64,000 nucleotides of DNA from Ruegeria sp. Ofav3-42 (GTDB lineage Bacteria > Pseudomonadota > Alphaproteobacteria > Rhodobacterales > Rhodobacteraceae). The notes beneath the pieces are model-generated. The model saw nothing but the letters and a program-made list of their open reading frames with translations, was not told where the DNA came from and made no database searches. Shown one piece after another: positions 54,082 to 63,641 of this stretch. The number at the start of each line of letters is the position of its first letter. Position 1 is the stretch's first letter. The translations under genes were made by a program, and so were the position numbers. The stretch spans positions 62,001 to 126,000 of the forward strand of contig NZ_JAKRGB010000004.1 of NCBI RefSeq assembly GCF_022347725.1. Direction: 5' to 3'.

Positions 54082-55164
54082 ATGCCAACACCGACAGACA
54101 CAATGACGCCGACAATCACAGGAACCGTGTTGATGAGCGGCGCCGTAGGATCGTTCGACGAGAACAACGAAGATTTCGACATCCTGCGCGAGGCCGTTGT
54201 CGCCGCCGGGCTGGCCGGAGCGCTGGACGATCCCGAAGCCAGCCTGACCGTTTTTGCACCAAACGACGCAGCGTTCGTCGGTTTGGCGCAAACTTTGGGC
54301 TACACCGGCTCGGACGAGGAAGGCGCGCTTGGGCACATTGTCAAAGCGCTGACCCTGTTGGGTGGCGGGGACCCGGTGCCCCTGTTGACGAACATCCTGA
54401 AGTACCACGTAGTCAACGGCGCGTTCGATCTTGAAGCTGTGTCTGGTTTGGGCAACGGCGCTCAGATCCCAACGCTACTGGGATCATCAGTCAAGCTGAA
54501 TTTGGAAAGCACTCCGCCAAGCTTGGGCGACGCGGATGACGGTATCGCCGACCCTGGCCTGATCGGGTTTGATGTGGAAGCGTCTAACGGGATTATTCAC
54601 ATACTCAACGGTGTTTTGCTGCCCGTGTCCGTCAGCGACATTCTGGGCCAAAAAAACACCGACTTCATTCTGGGAGATGACTCGGATGCGTTTTACTTTA
54701 CCGGGCGCGGTCAGGACTTCGTCCATGGCGGAGGCGGACGGGACGTCATCAACACGGGCAGGGGCGATGATGTAGCCCTGGGTGGCGCCGGAAATGACGT
54801 CATCTTTGGCGGGCGCGGCAAGGACATTCTGCGCGGCGATGAGGGCGAGGACACGATTTTCGGCGGCCGAGGGTCGGACGTGGTCGATGGCGGGGCCGAC
54901 AATGACACTCTATTCGGCGGTCGCGGCAAGGACACGTTTGTCTTTGAAAACGGAGACGGCGATGACTGGATCGTCGATTTCAAAGTCGGAAAGGACAAGA
55001 TCGACCTATCAGGCTATGAAGGCATATCCAGTTTTGAGGACATCGAAGACGATATTGCGGGTGGAATCTTCCGAACAACGATTGAGCTTGATGACGGCGA
55101 CAGTATTGCCCTGACGGGCGTATGGCCAGGCCATCTGTCCGAAAACGATTTCATTTTCGCTTAA
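54082..55164 (+). CDS. Fasciclin-domain RTX exoprotein
   Basis: 360 residues without a Sec signal. Residues ~20-190 form a fasciclin/FAS1 adhesion domain (SLTVFAPNDAAF, LKYHVVNGAFD, NGIIHILNGVLLP). At least five RTX calcium nonapeptides follow (GGGGRDVIN, GGAGNDVIF, GGRGKDILR and similar). The C-terminus is the usual type I secretion tail. It should be exported by an RTX-type ABC system not in this window. It is probably a surface adhesin. Confidence 0.9.
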   Translation: MPTPTDTMTPTITGTVLMSGAVGSFDENNEDFDILREAVVAAGLAGALDDPEASLTVFAPNDAAFVGLAQTLGYTGSDEEGALGHIVKALTLLGGGDPVPLLTNILKYHVVNGAFDLEAVSGLGNGAQIPTLLGSSVKLNLESTPPSLGDADDGIADPGLIGFDVEASNGIIHILNGVLLPVSVSDILGQKNTDFILGDDSDAFYFTGRGQDFVHGGGGRDVINTGRGDDVALGGAGNDVIFGGRGKDILRGDEGEDTIFGGRGSDVVDGGADNDTLFGGRGKDTFVFENGDGDDWIVDFKVGKDKIDLSGYEGISSFEDIEDDIAGGIFRTTIELDDGDSIALTGVWPGHLSENDFIFA

Positions 55165-55169
55165 AACAA

Positions 55170-55196
55170 ATCAGCCCGCCATTCCGGCGGGCTGAT
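55170..55196. terminator. Bidirectional terminator between RTX gene and rpoH
   Basis: ATCAGCCCGCC (55170-55180) pairs perfectly with GGCGGGCTGAT (55186-55196), 5-base loop. On the minus strand TTTGTTTT follows, fitting termination of rpoH; it can also serve the plus-strand gene. Confidence 0.88.
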
Positions 55197-55206
55197 GCTT
55201 ATTGGG

Positions 55207-56103
55207 TCAGACGGTGCCCAACATTCCTTTTTCACGCGCAAGTTCGCGCATTTTCTTCTGCAGCTTCTCAAACGCGCGCACTTCTATCTGCCGGATACGT
55301 TCACGGCTGACGTTGTACTGCGTGCTGAGCTCTTCCAGCGTAACAGCTTGATCCATCAGGCGTCGTTGAGTCAGAATGTCCTTCTCACGGTCATTCAGAA
55401 CGTCCAAAGCTGCTGCCAGCAATTCGCGTCGCGCATCAAGTTCGTCGCGCGCCTCATAATCGCCAGCCTGATCGGCGTCTTCATCCTCCAGCCAGTCCTG
55501 CCATTGCATGGTGCCTTCACCCTCGGACCCGACGGTCGCGTTCAGCGAGGCATCGCCACCGGACATGCGGCGGTTCATGCTGATGACTTCCTCTTCAGTC
55601 ACACCAAGATCATTGGCGATCTGAGCGACGTTTTCCGGACGCATGTCCCCTTCTTCCAAAGCGCCGATGCGAGCTTTGGCTTTACGAAGGTTAAAGAACA
55701 GTTTCTTTTGCGCCGAAGTCGTGCCCAATTTGACCAATGACCACGACCGCAGGATGTATTCCTGGATCGAGGCACGGATCCACCACATCGCATAGGTTGC
55801 CAGGCGGAAGCCTTTTTCCGGATCAAACCTTTTGACGGCCTGCATCAGACCCACGTTGGCCTCGGAAATCACTTCAGCCTGCGGCAGGCCATAGCCGCGA
55901 TAGCCCATGGCGATCTTGGCCGCCAGGCGCAGGTGCGACGTGACCATTTTATGCGCAGATTCAGTATCTTGCTCTTCCACCCAACGTTTGGCGAGCATGT
56001 ATTCTTCTTCCGGCTCCAGCAAAGGAAACTTGCGAATTTCCTGCATATAGCGGTTCAGCCCGCCTTCCGGCGTCGGCGCGGGGAGATTTGCGTAATTTGC
56101 CAT
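55207..56103 (-). CDS. rpoH: Heat-shock sigma factor RpoH
   Basis: 298 residues. Sigma region 2 (SEANVGLMQAVKRFDPEKGF, ATYAMWWIRASIQEYILRSW) and region 4 (LEELSTQYNVSRERIRQIE) are complete. The RpoH box QKKLFFNLRKAK is present, separating it from RpoD. It directs RNA polymerase to heat-shock or oxidative-stress promoters. Roseobacters often carry two RpoH paralogues, so this may be either. Confidence 0.95.
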   Translation of the reverse strand: MANYANLPAPTPEGGLNRYMQEIRKFPLLEPEEEYMLAKRWVEEQDTESAHKMVTSHLRLAAKIAMGYRGYGLPQAEVISEANVGLMQAVKRFDPEKGFRLATYAMWWIRASIQEYILRSWSLVKLGTTSAQKKLFFNLRKAKARIGALEEGDMRPENVAQIANDLGVTEEEVISMNRRMSGGDASLNATVGSEGEGTMQWQDWLEDEDADQAGDYEARDELDARRELLAAALDVLNDREKDILTQRRLMDQAVTLEELSTQYNVSRERIRQIEVRAFEKLQKKMRELAREKGMLGTV

Positions 56104-56249
56104 GTTTCATGTCCCTCCGACAAATGTTTACTTCGTTAACATGGGATATGGGAATCCTTCCCAATCCATTCAAGAGGCACCGTTAACAGTTTGAAATTAA
56201 CGATTGATAAAGGAAAGCTAAGAACGGGTTTATCACGTAACTTTGCGTA

Positions 56250-57284
56250 TTATGACAGGGGCACACGAAGCCGTTCAATCAGATTTTCCATGTCCTTGGG
56301 CAAATCAGCCTCAAACCGCAGGTTTTCACCGGTTACAGGGTGCTCAAAGCCCAAAACGGCAGCATGCAACGCTTGCCGCGGAAAACTGCGCACGGCCTCG
56401 GCAGAGGCGGCACTGAAAGCCTTCGCTGCGAGTTTGCGTTTACCCCCGTATACCGGATCACCAACCAGACCATGACCCGCATGGGCCATATGTACGCGGA
56501 TCTGATGCGTGCGGCCGGTTTCCAGCCAGCACTCGATCAGGGCGATGCCTGCAGGAGCGCCGAATGTCTCCACCAGACGGGCGCGCGTCACTGCGTGCCG
56601 TCCGCCATGAAACAAGACGGCCTGCCGCTGCCGGTCGGTCTTGTGCCGGGCCAGTTGCGTCGTCAGGCGCATGATGTTGCCGGGTTCAAAGCTGACGCCC
56701 TTGATCCCGCGCAGGCGCGGATCATTCGCATCCGGCACACCATAACAGATCGCGCGATAGTAACGCTCCACACTGTGCGCCTCGAACTGAGCCGCAAGAC
56801 CGTGGTGCGCCGCGTCTGACTTGGCGACCACCAAAAGCCCACTGGTTTCCTTGTCGATCCGGTGCACAATCCCCGGGCGCTTAACACCGCCAACACCGGA
56901 TAAGTCGTCGCCACAGTGATGCAGCAGCGCATTGACCAATGTACCGCTGGGCGATCCCGGCGCAGGGTGTACGACCATGCCTGCCGGTTTGTTGATGACG
57001 ATCAGATCCGCATCCTCAAAAACGATCTCCAGCGGGATGTCTTCGGGTCCGATATGGCTCTCTTCGGCCTCGGCAACCGTGATGATCACTGCCGCCCCTT
57101 CCGCCACTTTGGCTTTGGGATCGCGAGCCTCAGAGCCGTCGACAATTACGGCACCCTCATCGATCAATCGGGTCAGCCGCGTGCGCGACAGGTTTTCATC
57201 GGCTGGAACATCCCGTGAAAGCGCCTTATCAAGGCGAGGCGGCGGATCGGCCGCGATGTGAAATTCAATCTGACGGGTGCCCAT
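56250..57284 (-). CDS. RluA-family 23S rRNA pseudouridine synthase (RluD-like)
   Basis: 344 residues. An S4 domain (RLDKALSRDVPADENLSRTRL) is followed by the catalytic domain, with HRIDKETSGLLV holding the catalytic Asp. It converts uridines of 23S rRNA to pseudouridine. ATG 57284 shares the CATG of the divergent DUF6476 start; the frame continues further upstream only by chance. Confidence 0.93.
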   Translation of the reverse strand: MGTRQIEFHIAADPPPRLDKALSRDVPADENLSRTRLTRLIDEGAVIVDGSEARDPKAKVAEGAAVIITVAEAEESHIGPEDIPLEIVFEDADLIVINKPAGMVVHPAPGSPSGTLVNALLHHCGDDLSGVGGVKRPGIVHRIDKETSGLLVVAKSDAAHHGLAAQFEAHSVERYYRAICYGVPDANDPRLRGIKGVSFEPGNIMRLTTQLARHKTDRQRQAVLFHGGRHAVTRARLVETFGAPAGIALIECWLETGRTHQIRVHMAHAGHGLVGDPVYGGKRKLAAKAFSAASAEAVRSFPRQALHAAVLGFEHPVTGENLRFEADLPKDMENLIERLRVPLS

Positions 57285-57588
57285 GACTGTCCCTTCCGAA
57301 CCCCAAGAACCGCAGGAAACGCCACAGCTTCGCTTGCTGCGGAGAATGGTCATGTTGCTGACCGCGGTGATGATTGGCGGGGTTCTAGTGACATTCGCAC
57401 TGATTGTCATCCGGCTATCGGACAGAACGCCCACCCTGCCCGACCAGATCGAGCTGCCTGACGGAGCAAAGGCGCAAGCTGTGACGATCGGCAACAACTG
57501 GTACGCGGTCGTCACCGACGACAACCGCATCCTGATTTTCGACAAGACAACCGGAAAGAAGCGTCAGGAAGTCCCCATCCTGGAATGA
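57283..57588 (+). CDS. DUF6476 single-pass membrane protein
   Basis: 101 residues. One membrane helix (MVMLLTAVMIGGVLVTFALIV region, about 23-44) and a small periplasmic domain (LPDGAKAQAVTIGNNWYAVV, ILIFDKTTGKKRQEVP). It is a conserved Rhodobacterales protein of unknown role. ATG 57283 overlaps the divergent rluA-type start; GTG 57277 is an alternative. Confidence 0.82.
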   Translation: MTVPSEPQEPQETPQLRLLRRMVMLLTAVMIGGVLVTFALIVIRLSDRTPTLPDQIELPDGAKAQAVTIGNNWYAVVTDDNRILIFDKTTGKKRQEVPILE

Positions 57589-57591
57589 TGG

Positions 57592-58575
57592 TCAGCTTTC
57601 CAATGCCATCCGGAACACGATCTCTGACGCTTTGCGCAATGCCTCGTACTCTTCGGGCGAATCCCTGCGGAAATTCTTGTCTTCTTCACCCAACTGCTTG
57701 GGACTGAACAGTTCGGACCGGTCGGGAAAAAACTCCTGCCGGAACGCGGTGTCTTCCTTGGCCAGAAATTCGTCCAGCCACGCACGTTCGTCGGGCTCCA
57801 ACACGTCGTTTCGGCGCACCATAACCGGATCATCAACAACGAGCCGACGCAATTGGCGGCTTTTCTTGCGCCCAATCGCGCGGGTGACGATTCCAAATGC
57901 CTCGCTGGCAGCACGTGACTGAGACGGGTTCGACGTATGGCCGCCCGTACGGTCTTTCTCCAGAGGCGTACCGATCCGCGACAAGAAATCATCGACGACA
58001 TTGCCCTGAACCATTTCGGAGCGTTCATACAAAAGCGGAGCCACCGTGACACCGGGAAAGGCAGTCCGGATCTGCGCCAGCTTGGCGGAAAAACTAAACA
58101 TCGCTGGCCGATTGCGGATCTGATCCAATTGATGGCGAATGTACTCGGTCCCACCAATGGGCAATCGCCCGTTTTTGGCGCGCTGCTTGTAGCCCGCTTC
58201 GAAGAAATCGGAATAACGGCGACAGTAGAATGTGATCCTCAGCGAACGCGATGGTATTTCCGCAAAAACCTCGGCCAACCTGTTCAGATCGCAGGAATAG
58301 AACATCTCGGACGATACAAGACAGGTCTGATCGGCATGCGCATCGTATTCGCTGGTCATGGCCGCGCGAAACTGATCCATCGACTGAGAGGTCTGATTGA
58401 TGTGAAACGCAATGGTATTGTGGCTTACCGCCAGACGCCTCTTACCCTCTAACCTTCGTCGACCGGTTTCCATGTACCGCAAGCCGATTTCGTTCAGCAC
58501 ATCCGCGTTTCCGCGCAAATACCCCTGCAGCGCGGTTGTGCCAGTCTTGGGCATTCCCATATGCAGCCAAAGCAT
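57592..58575 (-). CDS. Sulfotransferase-like protein
   Basis: 327 residues. GMPKTGTTALQ at 7-17 is the 5'-phosphosulfate loop of PAPS-dependent sulfotransferases. A later LRITFYCRRYSDFFEAGY supplies the 3'-phosphate-binding Arg/Ser segment. It probably transfers sulfate to a glycan or polysaccharide. It lies 31 bp after a glycosyltransferase gene. Confidence 0.78.
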   Translation of the reverse strand: MLWLHMGMPKTGTTALQGYLRGNADVLNEIGLRYMETGRRRLEGKRRLAVSHNTIAFHINQTSQSMDQFRAAMTSEYDAHADQTCLVSSEMFYSCDLNRLAEVFAEIPSRSLRITFYCRRYSDFFEAGYKQRAKNGRLPIGGTEYIRHQLDQIRNRPAMFSFSAKLAQIRTAFPGVTVAPLLYERSEMVQGNVVDDFLSRIGTPLEKDRTGGHTSNPSQSRAASEAFGIVTRAIGRKKSRQLRRLVVDDPVMVRRNDVLEPDERAWLDEFLAKEDTAFRQEFFPDRSELFSPKQLGEEDKNFRRDSPEEYEALRKASEIVFRMALES

Positions 58576-58606
58576 TATTGCGCTCCTGTCCCAGAGAAAT
58601 TCTGCG

Positions 58607-59605
58607 TCATGCCTGTTGGCTTGCCGCGAATCCCGCAGTCATCTGCTGCATTAGGTCCTGCATTTCGGGCAAGTCGCGCAATTGTTCAATCTGTTGTCGG
58701 TGCAGATTACAGGATGCGTGGTGCAGTGAAGCAATCTCGGGATCGGACAGCATTTCGTAGTAATACCCACGCTTGCGGTCCAGAATGGCGTCGATCGAGG
58801 TATTTGTCTCGGCATTCTGGTTCATCATGTTCCAGTATTCCAAGCCAAGGCTCTCGCCCAGATGGTGGGCGCGACCGCGCATCTTTTTGACCAGATAGCT
58901 TTCGCAGGACTTCAACGCGTAATGGTTGACCTGCACCAGATCATACCCGAATGAGTCCCGCGCCGATCGCCAACTTTTGTCAAAATAGCGCTCGGGCATC
59001 AACTGCCCCGATCCGTTGTACCAGTGACACTCTTCCATGGTCTCGACCGTTGGCCGCTTGGGGCGATGAACACCCAGCGCATCCCAAATTCCCCGCTGGA
59101 ACATCGTTTTAAAACCCCACGCCTGAGGCGGTCGAAAAATCCGCTCAGGGGCCGCTTGCCGGAATTGATCCGACAAGAAACGATCCTCATATCGCACGAC
59201 CCCAGCATTCCCGAACAACCGCCAGGTCATGGAAATCGTTTTTGCGTCGGGGATGGCGTCAGTCAGTGCCCGCAGCGTGTTGTCCCCTGTCTTGACGTTG
59301 ATGTGTTCGTCGGCATCGATAACGATGACCCAGTCCTGCGGGCGCGCAATCTCCATCCTGAGAAAGGTCTTGTAGGCACGTTTTTGTGGGCTGGTTTTCC
59401 GGCGCGAATTGTTGTCGACATGGGTCAGGACGCCTGTATCGTCCAGGCGCTGCAGCAAAGCGTCTGTTCCGTCCGTGCAGTCGTTGGTCATCACAACCAT
59501 CTGATCGACACCAATCGCACGATTGTGCGCCACCCACTCCAGCACAAACGGGCCTTCGTTCTTCATCGGTGTGATGCTGATGTATCGGGGGTCCTGATCG
59601 GCCAT
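58607..59605 (-). CDS. Glycosyltransferase family 2-like protein
   Basis: 332 residues. YISITPMKNEGPFVLEWVAHNRAIGVDQMVV and VIDADEHIN (DxD) mark a GT-A enzyme of the type often labelled glycosyltransferase family 2/92 (shown in short). It is a clear relative of the gene at 62658. Start 59605 gives MADQDPRYIS. Donor and acceptor are unknown; cluster partners point to a surface glycan. Confidence 0.85.
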   Translation of the reverse strand: MADQDPRYISITPMKNEGPFVLEWVAHNRAIGVDQMVVMTNDCTDGTDALLQRLDDTGVLTHVDNNSRRKTSPQKRAYKTFLRMEIARPQDWVIVIDADEHINVKTGDNTLRALTDAIPDAKTISMTWRLFGNAGVVRYEDRFLSDQFRQAAPERIFRPPQAWGFKTMFQRGIWDALGVHRPKRPTVETMEECHWYNGSGQLMPERYFDKSWRSARDSFGYDLVQVNHYALKSCESYLVKKMRGRAHHLGESLGLEYWNMMNQNAETNTSIDAILDRKRGYYYEMLSDPEIASLHHASCNLHRQQIEQLRDLPEMQDLMQQMTAGFAASQQA

Positions 59606-59713
59606 GCGTGACTGCCCTGTTTGTTTTTGTTGCCCAAAGTTCAATGGGATCATTCAGAATTTGCCTGTAAATTACGGCGAGTTGACGGAACTACCAAGGG
59701 GAAATGCGGTCAT

Positions 59714-61711
59714 TTACCCTCCGGCTCGCTTTAATTGATTGGCAAAGCGTTTGTACGGCGGAAACAAATCATGTGCCTTTTGAAGATACTGCCTTGCTTT
59801 CCCTTTGTTACCCCGGCGGAGGTGGATTTGACCTGCTTTTCCCTGAATCGAGGCCGTCGCGACGTCGATATCGGCGGCGCTCAGGATTTGGTTTTCACCC
59901 TGCTCTACTGATCCGGTTCGCTCTAAAAAACGTCCCATTGCAAATATTAAAAATGGATTGTCCGGATCGCATGCCAGTGCCTCAGCCATCGACAGCCGCG
60001 CTTTCGGCAAATCCCCTTCCCCTTCAAACAAGCAAGCTAACCTTATGTGATACAACGGGTTTTCCGGCCTAAGTGAAACAACCTTGCGTGAGGCATCAAT
60101 GGCGTTGGATTTTGAGATATCTCCCATGTGCGTATTCAAGACGATCTGCAGACTCTTTCGTCTAGGGTCATCCTCAGGGATATCGCCCGCGCGCACCAAA
60201 CCATCCGTTAACAACTGAATCCTTGAAGGATCTGTGAGCAGTCTCTTCGCTTTTTGATCCAACGCCAAATCGGACCAGTCCAACAGGATCATATCGAAAT
60301 TGCACGGTAACCGGATCAAAGCTTTGCGTTGTGCGACGTGAGAATTGAAATTGAACCATGGCCGCCTGAGATACCATTGCAGCGACCAATCTGTTGGCGG
60401 AAGCACACGCAATGCCAACTGATCTCGATAAAATGCGCGGGAGCCTAGAACCACGACATCCGGTCTAAGTGGTTTTGCCCAATAAGCCCGACTGAAAGAG
60501 ACCGCTGCCTGCCATCTTCTCTTAAGCCTTCCTAATATCGCGCAACGTAACGCGCAAAGGACCGCGTAATCCTCAGGCCAAAGATCTTTGCTCTTTAGTG
60601 CTAGGTCAGTCATCTCCAGTGCGTCGCGCCATTTGCCCAGGTAAAACAAGTTGAGAGACTGCAGTAGTGGCAGAAAGGCGTTGTCAGCTCCTTGTTCAAG
60701 CAGTGGCCGGGCAAGATCGAAAGCTTCTTGGGATCGATCGTCCGAACCGAACTGAAAAATGTGAAACAAGGCTTTGGCATAAATATGAGAAGCCTCTGAT
60801 ACATTCAGAAAGTTATCTGAACCGCCTTTTAGTCTCTGCACTACTCGCTCGCTGGCGTCTTGGAACTCATCCTCGGAGAGAACATCCCGAAACACTTTGC
60901 GCTGCTGCCCTGAGATGCGGGCGGCGGCCATGGAGAAGGCAGAGATGACCGGCGCAATTACCTGATCCGCCCGCGACATTGTATAAAGTTCCAGAAAATC
61001 ACGTTTCGCGCGGGTCATCCCCGACACATCGGCGATGTCCGACATCTGCAACAGGTTTGGAAACCGCTTTTGAAACCGCCGGATCAGTTCGGGCTGATCC
61101 GAAAACATGATCGCTGTCTTATCGGCATTTTTCTCAAGATGCGCCTCATACAGCTCTTCTGGCTCGATCTTCGCGGGCCAAGTGGTGTGTTTCCATGGCA
61201 ACCCGTTCAGAATGTCGCCGCGGCGGATATGATAGGCCGACACGCCCTGCCCTGATAGCTTGGCGTCCGCGCGGTCCATCACTTCGCGTATTTCTTCGGT
61301 GAACCCGACCTGACGGATAAAGCCGCGGTACCTTGGGCGAATGGCTTCGATGTCTTCCCAGGGAAAGGCCAGAACCTCGAACCCTTCCTCAACCAGCACC
61401 GACCTGCCGGAATTGAGATGTTTGATCAGGCGATCAGGTGACTCATCATTCTGAAAAGACCAGATCGGAAGGGCATCTTGTGCCAGTGCGCTGAATGCCT
61501 CCTGGCTCAGGAAGTGATCATCCATCCACCCTTGCGCAAACAGTTCCTGCGGGTGATCCAATTCCGGTGCATCAGCACCCTGAGGGAACCAGTTCACCCG
61601 ATAGGTCGTGTCAAAATCCTCGGCCAGACGTATGCAGGTCAGCATCATCAGCAACCGCGCGCCCATGCGGTCCTTCCGTTGGCCGACGAACACGCCCTTG
61701 GCGGGTGTCAT
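59714..61711 (-). CDS. Fucosyltransferase-like protein fused to TPR region
   Basis: 665 residues. The N-terminal half has AYHIRRGDIL near residue 164, like the GDP-fucose-binding HxRxGD motif of NodZ/O-fucosyltransferases. Later TAIMFSDQPELIRRF and MSRADQVIAPVISAFSMAAA complete that fold. The C-terminal half contains several tetratricopeptide-like repeats (ALACDPDNPFLIFAMGRFLE, AGQIHLRRGNKGKARQYLQK). Its ATG overlaps the upstream stop (ATGA). Assignment is by motif only. Confidence 0.65.
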   Translation of the reverse strand: MTPAKGVFVGQRKDRMGARLLMMLTCIRLAEDFDTTYRVNWFPQGADAPELDHPQELFAQGWMDDHFLSQEAFSALAQDALPIWSFQNDESPDRLIKHLNSGRSVLVEEGFEVLAFPWEDIEAIRPRYRGFIRQVGFTEEIREVMDRADAKLSGQGVSAYHIRRGDILNGLPWKHTTWPAKIEPEELYEAHLEKNADKTAIMFSDQPELIRRFQKRFPNLLQMSDIADVSGMTRAKRDFLELYTMSRADQVIAPVISAFSMAAARISGQQRKVFRDVLSEDEFQDASERVVQRLKGGSDNFLNVSEASHIYAKALFHIFQFGSDDRSQEAFDLARPLLEQGADNAFLPLLQSLNLFYLGKWRDALEMTDLALKSKDLWPEDYAVLCALRCAILGRLKRRWQAAVSFSRAYWAKPLRPDVVVLGSRAFYRDQLALRVLPPTDWSLQWYLRRPWFNFNSHVAQRKALIRLPCNFDMILLDWSDLALDQKAKRLLTDPSRIQLLTDGLVRAGDIPEDDPRRKSLQIVLNTHMGDISKSNAIDASRKVVSLRPENPLYHIRLACLFEGEGDLPKARLSMAEALACDPDNPFLIFAMGRFLERTGSVEQGENQILSAADIDVATASIQGKAGQIHLRRGNKGKARQYLQKAHDLFPPYKRFANQLKRAGG

Positions 61712-62652
61712 TGGGCATCCTTTGCCATCTCGGCCAACGCTTGTCGGCGCAGTCGGCGAAACCGCTGCCTTGCCCGCTGCACCAAATCCGGGTGTCGTTC
61801 CCTTCCGGCGGCCTCGATCCCCCGAATATATAGCGGCAATCGACGCCGCGCGCGCATCAGCTTGTAGTACTCGGTCGTGTCCAACGATCCATCCATCGCC
61901 CCCAGCATGACCGGCTTTAGGATATCGAGCTTGCGAAGCATCGGCGCGGCAAAGTGGTTCGAGAACCACGTCTTCAGCAACATCACATTGTCGCCTTGCA
62001 GACGCCCAACCTGCTGGCGGTCCAGATCAAAGAACGGGTCGTAGAACACGTAGGCCTTGCCCGCAGCCTGAACTGTCTGCGCCGCGTCGCTCATTGGCAG
62101 ATCCCAGTCCTGCACGCGACCGAACCGATACCGGGTTTCCCAAGGCACAAGGCGTTCATCGAGCGTAGTTTGCGGGTTGAATGCAATCACGTTCGCACCG
62201 GGAACATTCGCCGAAAAGGTCAATGCCCCAAAGCCCCCCATCGACGCACCCGCGAAAACGACCTGATCGAACCGCTCAAAAAACCCTTCGGCAACTTTGC
62301 TTTCGAAATACGAAAGGATCTCAGGGTCACGGTACCACGCTTTGGTGCGCGCAAAGACCCCCATATGAGACCACCCTTCATCCCGAAAGAACTTCCATCC
62401 CCAAGGTTCGCGCGCGAAAGACAGGTCGTTGGCGTTGGCGATATTATCGAAGCTGACAACCAGCCGCGAGGTGTCGCGCTGATGGAACAGGATTGAATGG
62501 CGCTCCAGCTTTTGCAGGAAACCAGTCCCGTCACCACCGGGATAAAGCTCGACAAACCACGGCGGCGCGGGGTCGGTCAGAATACGTTCATACCCGGTCT
62601 TGCGGTCAGGATGTTCCGGTTTCAACTGCTCTTTCGAAAGTTCGTCTGTCAT
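61708..62652 (-). CDS. Alpha/beta-hydrolase-fold protein of glycan cluster
   Basis: 314 residues. FAGASMGGFGALTF gives a nucleophile elbow (GxSxGG), and FYDPFFDLDR with a late HF may supply the acid and His. The rest matches no family I know well; such proteins in Roseobacters sit among glycosyltransferases. It could remove or move an acyl group on a glycan. It follows the paralogous GT2 gene by 5 bp. Confidence 0.65.
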   Translation of the reverse strand: MTDELSKEQLKPEHPDRKTGYERILTDPAPPWFVELYPGGDGTGFLQKLERHSILFHQRDTSRLVVSFDNIANANDLSFAREPWGWKFFRDEGWSHMGVFARTKAWYRDPEILSYFESKVAEGFFERFDQVVFAGASMGGFGALTFSANVPGANVIAFNPQTTLDERLVPWETRYRFGRVQDWDLPMSDAAQTVQAAGKAYVFYDPFFDLDRQQVGRLQGDNVMLLKTWFSNHFAAPMLRKLDILKPVMLGAMDGSLDTTEYYKLMRARRRLPLYIRGIEAAGRERHPDLVQRARQRFRRLRRQALAEMAKDAQ

Positions 62653-62657
62653 GGCTA

Positions 62658-63641
62658 TCAGATCAGATTGTCAGCCAGCCATGAGCGGAACTCGACCCAT
62701 TCAGGGCGCATCTTGATTTCGGACACCTTAGCGCGATGCCAATCGCAGGCCTGCGCGTGCTGTTCCTTCAATTCGGGATCCGATTTCAACTCTTCCAGCA
62801 ACGGCGCAGCGCGGCGCGCGGCGGGCAGGATGGACTGGTCCGGCTCTTTATTGGCGTTCATGTCCTGCCAATAGGATTGCCCCTGATCCACCTTGATATG
62901 GTTCGTCCGACCCCGGTCGCGTTTAATCAGGAAACCGTCCATAGACCGAACCGAATAGTGATGAATCCGACCCAGCGAGTGGTCAAACCCGCGCCATGCC
63001 CGCCAACCGACCTTCTCAGCCGGGAACAGTTTGCCACCAGCATCGGACCAGGCGATCTCAGACGCCTTTTCCTCTTCGAACCCCTTCGGCCGATGCGGCC
63101 CAAATCGCGTAAACTTGCCATTGTTCCGGAACAGGGTTTTCAGACCGTAGGCGCGGCCCGAATGATGGGGATACTCCTGATCGCCCATCGAAAACGTTTC
63201 GGTCACGGGGCGGTCTTCGAAGCTGATGTTCCCGGAACTCCCAAACAACTTCCAAGCAAACGAGATGGCGTCGACCGGCTGCCCTGCCCGACTTTCGATC
63301 TCAGCGATCAGAGCGCCAAAACTATTGTCGCCGCATCGGATGTTCCAGAACTCATCCACGTCCAGGCATAGCAGCCAGTCGGCTTCTTTGACCTTGGGCT
63401 GGCGCCGCGCACGTCGCAGCATCTGGTGCTGAGGGTTCCCGCCCTCTTTAACCTCATTGCTAACATGAGTGGCCAGTCCAAGCTCTTGCAACCGCCCTGC
63501 GATCTTGTCCGTCCCGTCGTCACAGTCGTTTGTGAAAATCACAAAGTGATCGACACCCAACGTTTTGTGAAACGCGACCCATTCCAGCATGTAAGGGCCT
63601 TCGTTCTTCATCGTTGTGAATACGGTAATGGACTGAGACAT
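62658..63641 (-). CDS. Glycosyltransferase family 2-like protein
   Basis: 327 residues. FTTMKNEGPYMLEWVAFHKT, NDCDDGTD and LDVDEFWN (DxD) parallel the gene at 58607 block by block, so the two are paralogues. It is the first gene of the glycan cluster on this strand. ATG 63641 is the family start; the upstream frame to 63752 is not conserved-looking. Confidence 0.85.
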   Translation of the reverse strand: MSQSITVFTTMKNEGPYMLEWVAFHKTLGVDHFVIFTNDCDDGTDKIAGRLQELGLATHVSNEVKEGGNPQHQMLRRARRQPKVKEADWLLCLDVDEFWNIRCGDNSFGALIAEIESRAGQPVDAISFAWKLFGSSGNISFEDRPVTETFSMGDQEYPHHSGRAYGLKTLFRNNGKFTRFGPHRPKGFEEEKASEIAWSDAGGKLFPAEKVGWRAWRGFDHSLGRIHHYSVRSMDGFLIKRDRGRTNHIKVDQGQSYWQDMNANKEPDQSILPAARRAAPLLEELKSDPELKEQHAQACDWHRAKVSEIKMRPEWVEFRSWLADNLI

